A stretch of 64,000 bases of DNA from positions 3,478,102 to 3,542,101 of the forward strand of contig NZ_CP045503.2 in NCBI RefSeq assembly GCF_007004545.3, given 5' to 3'. Source of the stretch: Shewanella eurypsychrophilus (lineage in GTDB: Bacteria > Pseudomonadota > Gammaproteobacteria > Enterobacterales > Shewanellaceae). Below, one piece after another: positions 57,015 through 64,000 of this stretch (positions are counted from its first letter, which is position 1; each line of letters starts with the position of its first letter). The notes below the pieces were generated by a model, which was not told the origin of the DNA, ran no database searches, and saw only the letters and a list, made by a program, of their open reading frames with translations. The position numbers and the translations under genes are program-made.

Positions 57015-57964
57015 GCATCTCTGACATCATTTTAGTACCTAGCTGTGTCTTACTGCTGCTGTTACTCGCTGCTGCATGGTCCACCTGGCTTGAAAGACGC
57101 TTGCTGGGGATCTGGCAAGATAGGTTGGGCCCTAATCGCGTCGGTCCCATGGGACTTTTTCAAGTCATTGCCGACATGATAAAAATCTTCACAAAAGAAG
57201 ATTGGGTGCCCCCTTTTGCTGACAAAGCCTTATTTGTTATCGCCCCGATGATCTTAATGATCATGACCTTACTGGGTTTTGCGATCATTCCTTTTTCACC
57301 CGATATACAGATCGTGCAGTTTGATAATGCCTTGCTCTTTATCTTGGCACTAAGTTCACTGTCGGTTTATAGCATCATGCTTGCAGGCTTCTCCTCTAAC
57401 AGTAAGTACGCCCTCCTTGGTGCCATGCGAACAGCAGCTCAAATGCTTTCTTATGAAGTCTTTATGGGACTGGCTTTAATGGGTGTGGTCATCATCACAG
57501 GCAGCTTTAGCCTCAATGATATTGTCGCGGCTCAGGCAGAGTATTGGTTTATTCTTAGTCAACCACTTGGATTTGTACTCTTCTTAATCGCTGGCGTCGC
57601 CGAGAGTCACCGTGCCCCATTCGATCTCCCTGAAGCAGAAACCGAAATTGTCGCTGGCTTTCATACCGAGTATTCAAGCATGAAATTTGGCATGTTTTTT
57701 ATCGGCGAATATTTGGGCGTCATCTTTGTCTCTTCTTTAATTACCACACTCTATTTTGGCGGTTGGCAAGGTCCTCTACTGCCGCCCATAGTCTGGTTCT
57801 TACTTAAAACTGGATGTTTTGTTGTGTTCTTTATTCTACTCAGGGCCGCAATTCCAAGGCCGAGATACGATCAGTTGATGCGCATGGGCTGGGTCGTGTT
57901 GTTACCGCTGTCGTTACTTAACTTGATGTTAACTGCCCTATGGCAATTAACATTCAGTTCATGA
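57011..57964 (+). CDS. nuoH: NuoH, membrane subunit at the quinone site
   Basis: 317 residues, about eight TM helices. Typical sequences: [87 protein letters not shown] and [23 protein letters not shown]. Overlaps the nuoG stop by 4 bases. Links the hydrophilic arm to the pumping arm. Confidence 0.96.
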   Translation: MSISDIILVPSCVLLLLLLAAAWSTWLERRLLGIWQDRLGPNRVGPMGLFQVIADMIKIFTKEDWVPPFADKALFVIAPMILMIMTLLGFAIIPFSPDIQIVQFDNALLFILALSSLSVYSIMLAGFSSNSKYALLGAMRTAAQMLSYEVFMGLALMGVVIITGSFSLNDIVAAQAEYWFILSQPLGFVLFLIAGVAESHRAPFDLPEAETEIVAGFHTEYSSMKFGMFFIGEYLGVIFVSSLITTLYFGGWQGPLLPPIVWFLLKTGCFVVFFILLRAAIPRPRYDQLMRMGWVVLLPLSLLNLMLTALWQLTFSS

Positions 57965-57978
57965 TTGGAGCTGACGCT

Positions 57979-58494
57979 ATGCTGAGCCAGATAAAAACCC
58001 TAATCACCATCTTGAAACACACGTTCACTCGTGCCGATACCGTGCAGTACCCGGAACAAAAGCCTTACTTGTCTCCTAGATATCGTGGCCGAATAGTACT
58101 TACTCGCGATCCCGATGGAGAGGAACGCTGTGTGGCATGTAACCTCTGCTCAATTGCCTGTCCGGTCGATTGTATTTCTGTTGAAAAAACAGAAAAACCT
58201 GATGGGCGTTGGGAGGCCAAGACCTTCACCATCAACTTCTCACGCTGCATTATGTGTGGCTTTTGTGAAGAAGCTTGCCCCACCCACGCTATACAGCTCA
58301 CCCCTGATTTTGAGATGGCTGAATATGACAGACAAAACTTAGTCTATGAAAAAGAGCACTTGTTGATCGCTGGCCCAGGCAAATATCACGATTATAATTT
58401 TTACAAAATTAGCGGTAAATCCATCGAAGGCAAGGCTAAAGGAGAAGCGGCTAATGAACTCCCGCCTATAGATGTAAGGAGCTTATTGCCATGA
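57979..58494 (+). CDS. nuoI: NuoI, 2x[4Fe-4S] ferredoxin-like subunit
   Basis: Carries clusters N6a and N6b: [15 protein letters not shown] and [16 protein letters not shown] chose the ATG at 57979 because TTGGAG lies nine bases before it, giving 171 residues. An ATG at 57961, overlapping the nuoH stop, and one further upstream at 57940 are alternatives. E. coli NuoI has 180 residues. Confidence 0.93.
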   Translation: MLSQIKTLITILKHTFTRADTVQYPEQKPYLSPRYRGRIVLTRDPDGEERCVACNLCSIACPVDCISVEKTEKPDGRWEAKTFTINFSRCIMCGFCEEACPTHAIQLTPDFEMAEYDRQNLVYEKEHLLIAGPGKYHDYNFYKISGKSIEGKAKGEAANELPPIDVRSLLP

Positions 58495-59132
58495 TTGAAA
58501 TTATCTTTGCAGTGACATCTATTGTAGCCATTATCGCTGCCATACTGACCGTAAGTTCACATAATGCGGTACATGCCCTCCTCTATCTGGTCACCATGAT
58601 GTTAGCCATTGCACTGATATTTTTCTTACTCGGCTCTCCTTTTGCTGCAGCACTACAGGTCATAGTCTACGCAGGCGCCGTCATGGTGCTGTTCATTTTC
58701 GTGACTATGATGTTGCACCAGGGATCTAAAAGCCTTAAAAATGAACGCCAAATTTTTAATCGACATGTGGCCAAGGGACCATTGATTTTATCAGCAATAC
58801 TCATTGCCGAGCTGATGCTATTTTCATTTGATACCCACAGCGTCTTTCAAGCAAGCACAGTGAATACGTTATCCGTTAAGTTACTCGCTATTGAGCTTTT
58901 TAGCACTTATCAACTACTCGTCATTCTTGCGGCTATCTTACTACTTGCGGCATTGATTAGCGCCATACATATCACCAAACAGGTCACTTCCGCCGCCATA
59001 AAACCTCATCACTCGACAACAGAACGCCCTAACTCAGATCCGATTGTGCAAGATAATGCAGACAAACAGGCACCCATATCTCAATTGGCTTCACGCCTAG
59101 ATAAACCAAGTATAGAAAGGGGGCTGGAATGA
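58491..59132 (+). CDS. nuoJ: NuoJ membrane subunit
   Basis: 213 residues, five TM helices, with the conserved third-helix region [20 protein letters not shown]. The polar C-terminal tail is variable in the family. 4-base overlaps at both ends. Confidence 0.95.
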   Translation: MIEIIFAVTSIVAIIAAILTVSSHNAVHALLYLVTMMLAIALIFFLLGSPFAAALQVIVYAGAVMVLFIFVTMMLHQGSKSLKNERQIFNRHVAKGPLILSAILIAELMLFSFDTHSVFQASTVNTLSVKLLAIELFSTYQLLVILAAILLLAALISAIHITKQVTSAAIKPHHSTTERPNSDPIVQDNADKQAPISQLASRLDKPSIERGLE

Positions 59133-59431
59133 TAGAGATTAGCTGGGTACTGGCCCTAAGTATCAGCCTTTTCTGCATAGGTTTATTTGGTTTACTTAGC
59201 CGGAGAAATCTACTCTTTATGCTGATATCACTGGAGATAATGCTCAATGGTGTTGCATTGATATTTGTGGCTGCATCTAGCCTACACGGCAATATAGACG
59301 GCCAACTGATGTACCTGTTTATTCTGACCTTGGCCGCCTCAGAAGTCGCTGTAGGATTAGCGCTGGTTATCCATGTTTATCGACAGCAGAAAGATCTCGA
59401 TGTCGATAAGCTCAATAAGCTCAGGGGGTAA
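59129..59431 (+). CDS. nuoK: NuoK membrane subunit (antiporter-like)
   Basis: 100 residues, three TM helices; RRNLLFMLISLEIMLNGVALIFVAAS carries the essential helix-2 Glu, and LAASEVAVGLALVIHVYR the other. Classic MrpC-like subunit. Confidence 0.96.
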   Translation: MIEISWVLALSISLFCIGLFGLLSRRNLLFMLISLEIMLNGVALIFVAASSLHGNIDGQLMYLFILTLAASEVAVGLALVIHVYRQQKDLDVDKLNKLRG

Positions 59432-59432
59432 G

Positions 59433-61325
59433 ATGAATAGTTTATTAATGTTAATCCCATTAATCCCTCTGTGTAGCGCAGGCATATTATTGCTATTAAA
59501 ACCCAAAGCATTCTGGGTGAGAGTATTAGGTGTCGGCTCAGTGAGTCTAGCCGCGCTGTTAGTTATCACACTCAACATTCAACTCTGGCATCAAGAGCTA
59601 TTTATCATCAAAGCCTCTTTTGGCCATTGGTTAAACCTGAGCCAACCCAACGCCAACTCATTGAGTGTTCAATTCGGACTTTACCTAGACCCACTTTCAC
59701 TGGTGATGATCACCATCATTTGTTGCATAGGCAGCTTGATCCATATTTATTCAGCCAGTTACATGGTAAATGATCCCCACCAATGTCGTTTTTTTGCTTA
59801 CCTAAATCTATTTGTGTCGGCCATGCTGATATTAGTGCTTGCTGATAATCTGCTATTACTTTATTTAGGTTGGGAGGGCGTCGGCCTCTGCAGTTACCTG
59901 TTGATAGGTTTTTGGTATCAAAAAACGGCTAATAATCACGCGGCGAATAAGGCCTTTATCATCACCAGAATTGGCGATACTGGCATGTTAATCGGTATTA
60001 TCATGCTGTTTTATCAATTTGATAGCCTTAATATTCAGCAGATCCAATACCAAGCCCAGCAACTTGGACTTGGCGATACGCGTTTACTCGACCCCATGAT
60101 CGCCATATCTTGTCTATTGCTATTTGCGGGTGCTGCGGGTAAATCGGCACAAATGCCTCTGCACTCTTGGCTCCCAGATGCCATGGCCGGTCCAACCCCA
60201 GTCAGTGCACTCATTCATGCTGCAACTATGGTGACAGCCGGTGTTTATCTGGTAGCCAGAAATGATGCGCTTTTCCAGCTTTCCCCCCATGTCTTGCAGT
60301 TTATTGCGATTACCGGGGTGCTAACCCTGCTATTAGGTGCAACGTCGGCGCTGTTTCAAACCGACCTTAAACGGATATTGGCCTACTCGACCATCAGCCA
60401 GCTTGGGTATATGTTTTTAGCCTTAGGAGTCGGTGCAGCTTCGAGTGCAGTTTTTCACTTGATGACTCACGCCTTTTTTAAAGCGCTGCTATTTCTAAGT
60501 GCTGGGGCATTAATCTATTGTATGCATCACGAGCAAAACATCATGAAGATGGGAGGCCTATACAAGAAGCTACCACTACTGACTGTTAGCTTTGCCGTTG
60601 GATGTGCGGCGCTCGCGTCACTGCCTTTGACTTCAGGCTTCTTTAGTAAGGAGTTAATCTTAGAGAAGGTGGCCCTTGCCGACGAACCTTGGCTATGGTG
60701 GGGAGCCGTCATAGGTGCATTATTAACCGCGATGTACAGTGGAAAGCTATTTTTTGTGATCTTTTTTGGCAAGTTACAGTGCGCGCCTACGGCACAAACA
60801 CCGAAAACAATGGCTGCGGTACTTATCGTCTTAACGTGTCTAGCCCTGATGGGGGGGTTACAGCCTCAAGGTATTGAACTTATGTTCACAGCAACCACCG
60901 AAAGCGGCAATTCATCCCTCAGCAGCTTACAACACTGGTTACCTATTTTACTGCCTATTGGTGCAATAGCCCTGACGGGATATTTGTGTATAAAAACAGA
61001 TATCTTCCGTTTTTCAATTTATCACCAACAAGATAAAGATGTCTCAGTTAAGATCAATCAATACAGTAGCTCAAATCTTATAGATACATTGCGCGATGGC
61101 TGGGGCTTTGACGTCCTGTATCAGAAGATATTAATAAAGCCCTTTTACCGCTTAACCTATATTAATCGGCATGATCTAATTAATCGGGGTTTTATCTCTA
61201 TAGAAAAGATCAGCAGTTACTTGCACCTCATGTTTAATCGTATGCAAACAGGACACTTGAGAAGCTATAGTGCGAGTTTAATTTTATTCTTTGCCTTCGC
61301 AGTTGCATGGGGAGCCATAAGATGA
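59433..61325 (+). CDS. nuoL: NuoL, antiporter-like proton-pumping subunit
   Basis: The ATG at 59433 is preceded by AGGGGGT; a frame extending 20 codons into nuoK is not credible. 630 residues with the family's LGWEGVGLCSYLLIGFWY, AAGKSAQMPLHSWLPDAMAGPTPVSALIHAATMVTAGVYL and FKALLFLSAGALIYCMHHEQ, plus a long lateral C-terminal helix. Distal half-channel of complex I. Confidence 0.96.
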   Translation: MNSLLMLIPLIPLCSAGILLLLKPKAFWVRVLGVGSVSLAALLVITLNIQLWHQELFIIKASFGHWLNLSQPNANSLSVQFGLYLDPLSLVMITIICCIGSLIHIYSASYMVNDPHQCRFFAYLNLFVSAMLILVLADNLLLLYLGWEGVGLCSYLLIGFWYQKTANNHAANKAFIITRIGDTGMLIGIIMLFYQFDSLNIQQIQYQAQQLGLGDTRLLDPMIAISCLLLFAGAAGKSAQMPLHSWLPDAMAGPTPVSALIHAATMVTAGVYLVARNDALFQLSPHVLQFIAITGVLTLLLGATSALFQTDLKRILAYSTISQLGYMFLALGVGAASSAVFHLMTHAFFKALLFLSAGALIYCMHHEQNIMKMGGLYKKLPLLTVSFAVGCAALASLPLTSGFFSKELILEKVALADEPWLWWGAVIGALLTAMYSGKLFFVIFFGKLQCAPTAQTPKTMAAVLIVLTCLALMGGLQPQGIELMFTATTESGNSSLSSLQHWLPILLPIGAIALTGYLCIKTDIFRFSIYHQQDKDVSVKINQYSSSNLIDTLRDGWGFDVLYQKILIKPFYRLTYINRHDLINRGFISIEKISSYLHLMFNRMQTGHLRSYSASLILFFAFAVAWGAIR

Positions 61326-62899
61326 TTTTATCGACCCTATGCTTAGTGCCATTAATTGGAGGGATCATTGCCTGGTACAGTCAGAGATTTGATTCACATT
61401 GGCCTCAAAGAATAGCCTTGATAACCTTAATCATCAGCCTAGCATATTTAATTTTACTCTGTCTGACGTCCTCACAATCAGGTCTATGGCTGTTCGATGA
61501 AAGCCATGAGTGGATCTCAAGGTTGAATATTACCGCCCACTTTTCAATGGATGGCCTAAGCCTAGTGCTTATCCTACTGACTTTTCTTATGGGTTTGGCA
61601 GCACTTTCGTCAGCTTGGCGAGAAATCACACAACATCAAGGATTCTTCTATTTCAATTTTCTCTGGACCCTTGCGGGCATTGTGGGGGTATTCCTTGCCA
61701 TGGATCTATTACTCTTCTTTGTATTTTGGGAGGTAATGTTAGTCCCCATGTATTTCCTTATCGTTATCTGGGGCCATGAAAAACGACACTACGCCGCTTT
61801 AAAGTTCTTTCTTTTCACACAGGCAGGCGGGTTGCTGATGCTGCTTAGCATCATAGCGCTGGCAATATTCCACTATCAGCAAACAGGCATACTCAGCTTC
61901 AATTATCATCTACTGGTTCAACATCCTATCTCATCCCCTATCGCTGTCTGGCTGTGTTTAGGTTTCATTGTGGCATTTTTGGTTAAACTGCCAGCCTTCC
62001 CTTTCCACCCTTGGCTTCCCGATGCCCATACTCAGGCTCCCACTCCAGCAAGTATCATACTGGCAGCGATACTGCTAAAGACTGGTGGATATGGGATCAT
62101 TCGTTTTGTATTACCTCTGTTTCCTGATGCGGTACAGACTTGGGCACCTTTCATGTTAATACTTGGAGTTATAAGCATCATTTATGGTGCGTTTCTAGCC
62201 TTTTCACAGCATGATCTGAAACGAATAGTGGCTTACTCAAGTGTCAGTCATATGGGGTTTGTACTTATTGGTTGCTTTAGCCTAAATTATTTTGCCCTGC
62301 AGGGAGCCGTTATACAGATGTTAGCCCACGGATTAAGTAGCGCTGCCCTGTTTATGCTAGTTGGCCAGATACAGGCTAGGCTACACAGCCGGGATCTTAA
62401 TGACTTTTCCGGCTTATGGCATCACCTCCCTAAGCTTTGCGCCATGGGACTATTTTTTGTTATTGCTTCACTAGGGATGCCTGGATTAGGCAATTTTGTC
62501 GGTGAGTTTTTAATCCTATTTGGCACATTTAATCAGCATACTAGCTTTGCAGTAGCGGCTTCTTTGGGACTCATCTTTGGCGCCATCTACTCATTACGTA
62601 TGATCAGGAAAACCTTTTTCGGCCCCTACCGATTCAAAGACCCTGATACGACAACAAGCTTTATGGAACAATCGTCTAATAGTCACACAATACAAACACC
62701 TGCTGACATTAATATAAAGCCAGACCAACCACATTATCATGCTTCTAAAGATTTAAATTATAGAGAAGCGTTCACTCTAGTCTGCCTCGCCATAGGTTTG
62801 ATTTTACTGGGCATACATCCCCAACCCATCTTTAATATGCTAGAACAGCCATTAACACAGATATTGACACACATTTCATTAGGCGGAGGTACTTTATGA
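61322..62899 (+). CDS. nuoM: NuoM, antiporter-like proton-pumping subunit
   Basis: Begins in an ATGA overlap with the nuoL stop. 525 residues, 14 TM helices. Key segments: FVFWEVMLVPMYFLI, KLPAFPFHPWLPDAHTQAPTPASIILAAILLKTGGYGIIRF, and the discontinuous helix with AHGLSSAALFMLVG. The longer tail holding SSNSHTIQTP and THISLGGGTL is hydrophilic in part. Confidence 0.95.
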   Translation: MILSTLCLVPLIGGIIAWYSQRFDSHWPQRIALITLIISLAYLILLCLTSSQSGLWLFDESHEWISRLNITAHFSMDGLSLVLILLTFLMGLAALSSAWREITQHQGFFYFNFLWTLAGIVGVFLAMDLLLFFVFWEVMLVPMYFLIVIWGHEKRHYAALKFFLFTQAGGLLMLLSIIALAIFHYQQTGILSFNYHLLVQHPISSPIAVWLCLGFIVAFLVKLPAFPFHPWLPDAHTQAPTPASIILAAILLKTGGYGIIRFVLPLFPDAVQTWAPFMLILGVISIIYGAFLAFSQHDLKRIVAYSSVSHMGFVLIGCFSLNYFALQGAVIQMLAHGLSSAALFMLVGQIQARLHSRDLNDFSGLWHHLPKLCAMGLFFVIASLGMPGLGNFVGEFLILFGTFNQHTSFAVAASLGLIFGAIYSLRMIRKTFFGPYRFKDPDTTTSFMEQSSNSHTIQTPADINIKPDQPHYHASKDLNYREAFTLVCLAIGLILLGIHPQPIFNMLEQPLTQILTHISLGGGTL

Positions 62900-64000
62900 G
62901 CCTTCATTATCTTCCTGCGGGTATATTGCTGTGTACTATCTTAATCTTACTCGCTTTCATCGCACTGAAGCGCTCTCATGGAGGCGCATTTCTCATATCA
63001 GGCATCGGCCTCATCGCTGCATGCTTAACTCAGATCAACGCCATTAAGTTACCCGTCCTTTCAGAACCACTGTTTATTTTTACCCAAGTGAATGCACTTA
63101 TTTCGGCACTCTTGTTAGGAATATTAGTTTTTTTATGGTCACAGCTATACCACTGGTTTTCCAACAGTAAACACGCGAATGAAGAGTATTATCTATTACT
63201 GTTAACGGCGAGTCTTGGGGCGTTAACTATGATATCCAGCCAACACTTTGCAAGCTTCTTCCTTGGTTTGGAGTTAATGGGCTTATCTTTCGTCGGTCTC
63301 ATCGCTTACTCAAATTCAGACCCTAATAGTCAAGAAGCTGGCGTGAAGTATCTGGTCTTGTCGGCAGGCGCCTCTGCATTTATCTTGATGGGAATTGCCT
63401 TATTCTACTTACAAACGGGGAGTTTATCATTCGATGCAATCGCCAATACCGAGCTTCAAACCATCAATAGCATAGCGACACCTGATGCTGTGCAGCAAGA
63501 TATACCTTCAAGGCTATCGGTGAAGTTATCCACCGTTGGCATGCTAATGATATTAGCAGGGCTGTGTTTCAAATTATCGTTAATCCCTTGCCACTTGTGG
63601 GTAGCAGATATATTTGAAGGGGCACCACTTCCCACAACAGCACTATTGGCAATAATGTCGAAGCTAGCCGCTTTTGTTGTTCTCTGGAGAATATTCACTT
63701 TCGGAGACTGGCAAGCAGATAGTATCCTTATGGAGATTATAGCCTTCATCTCTGTGGCCTCGATGTTGATGGGGAACTTATTGGCACTGCAACAGACGAG
63801 ATTATTGAGGATCTTAGCTTTCTCTTCAATTTCTCACTTCGGCTACCTACTCATTGTCTTGCTCCTTATCGAGAGCAAGATCAGCTTACTCCAAGACATA
63901 AGCTTTAATATTGAGGCTATGTTGTTTTACTTAATTGCTTACTTATTGACGCTGACAGGTACCTTCTCAATATTGATGCAACTGGGTAATAAGAAAACAA
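62896..64000 (+). CDS. nuoN: NuoN, antiporter-like subunit, 3' end cut by window
   Basis: Last gene of the operon, starting in an ATGA overlap with nuoM. I translated 368 codons without a stop. It reads MSLHYLPAGILLC..., with the expected FFLGLELMGLSFVGLIAY, KYLVLSAGASAFILMG and LCFKLSLIPCHLWVADIFEGAPLPTTALLAIMSK segments. This last one corresponds to the central pumping helices. The rest lies outside the window. Confidence 0.93.
   Translation, partial: MSLHYLPAGILLCTILILLAFIALKRSHGGAFLISGIGLIAACLTQINAIKLPVLSEPLFIFTQVNALISALLLGILVFLWSQLYHWFSNSKHANEEYYLLLLTASLGALTMISSQHFASFFLGLELMGLSFVGLIAYSNSDPNSQEAGVKYLVLSAGASAFILMGIALFYLQTGSLSFDAIANTELQTINSIATPDAVQQDIPSRLSVKLSTVGMLMILAGLCFKLSLIPCHLWVADIFEGAPLPTTALLAIMSKLAAFVVLWRIFTFGDWQADSILMEIIAFISVASMLMGNLLALQQTRLLRILAFSSISHFGYLLIVLLLIESKISLLQDISFNIEAMLFYLIAYLLTLTGTFSILMQLGNKKT

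Noticed and set aside
49243..64000. Hydrogenase-4 or Mrp antiporter cluster
   Set aside because: NuoE, NuoF and NuoG with NADH and FMN motifs are present in standard order, so it is complex I.

Overview
The window looks like chromosome of a marine gammaproteobacterium of the genus Shewanella or a close relative. The evidence is a smc-zipA-(ligA)-cysZ...cysK neighbourhood, a multihaem c-type cytochrome, TolC/RND efflux genes, a FadL-type porin and a fused nuoCD in a 13-gene complex I operon. No rRNA, tRNA or CRISPR array was seen.

Layout. (1) 1-9.2 kb: the 5' part of one RND adaptor gene, yegS (lipid kinase), and a complete RND efflux operon (adaptor, pump, outer-membrane channel) behind a LysR regulator. 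(2) 9.4-21.2 kb: a FadL-type porin, a secreted sulfatase with a CTAGR maturation motif, a lipoprotein of the FGE/sulfatase-modifying-factor fold that lacks the catalytic cysteines, a soluble GAF histidine kinase with a NarL-type response regulator, an octahaem cytochrome c with TPRs, a small outer-membrane protein, a radical-SAM anaerobic sulfatase maturase (anSME) and DsbA. These look like one periplasmic sulfatase and electron-transfer module under two-component control. (3) 21.2-24.7 kb: an SDR-like protein, an HD-GYP protein, a candidate small RNA with its own promoter and terminator, and a DUF2919 membrane protein. (4) 24.7-31.3 kb: an accessory island. A MITE-like element comes first, then a decayed 3' stub of the housekeeping ligA with its terminator. 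Next is a three-gene operon (alpha/beta-hydrolase, small middle component, SMC-like ABC ATPase) with the layout of ABC-three-component (ABC-3C) conflict systems. A complete but very divergent NAD-dependent DNA ligase follows, sitting where the native ligA should be, directly after zipA. (5) 31.3-36.9 kb: zipA, smc and cysZ. (6) 36.9-46.4 kb: a second accessory stretch with an animal-type arginine (phosphagen) kinase, a RAYT/Y1 transposase, a ZIP metal transporter, a DUF5916 outer-membrane protein, a second MITE copy, a REC-REC-GGDEF diguanylate cyclase and an RDD membrane protein. (7) 46.6-49.1 kb: cysK, a TetR regulator and a CBS-domain protein. (8) 49.2-64 kb: nuoA, B, CD, E, F, G, H, I, J, K, L, M and the start of nuoN, tightly overlapped, encoding proton-pumping NADH:quinone oxidoreductase.

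The most notable unit is the ligA island. It is a predicted antiphage-type ABC-3C operon next to a xenologous replacement of an essential gene, with the scar of the original gene still readable on the far side. The second is the sulfatase module, where the FGE-like partner seems catalytically dead and maturation is probably done by the nearby radical-SAM enzyme. The third is the bacterial arginine kinase.

All calls come from reading the sequence and from family knowledge; no database search was run.
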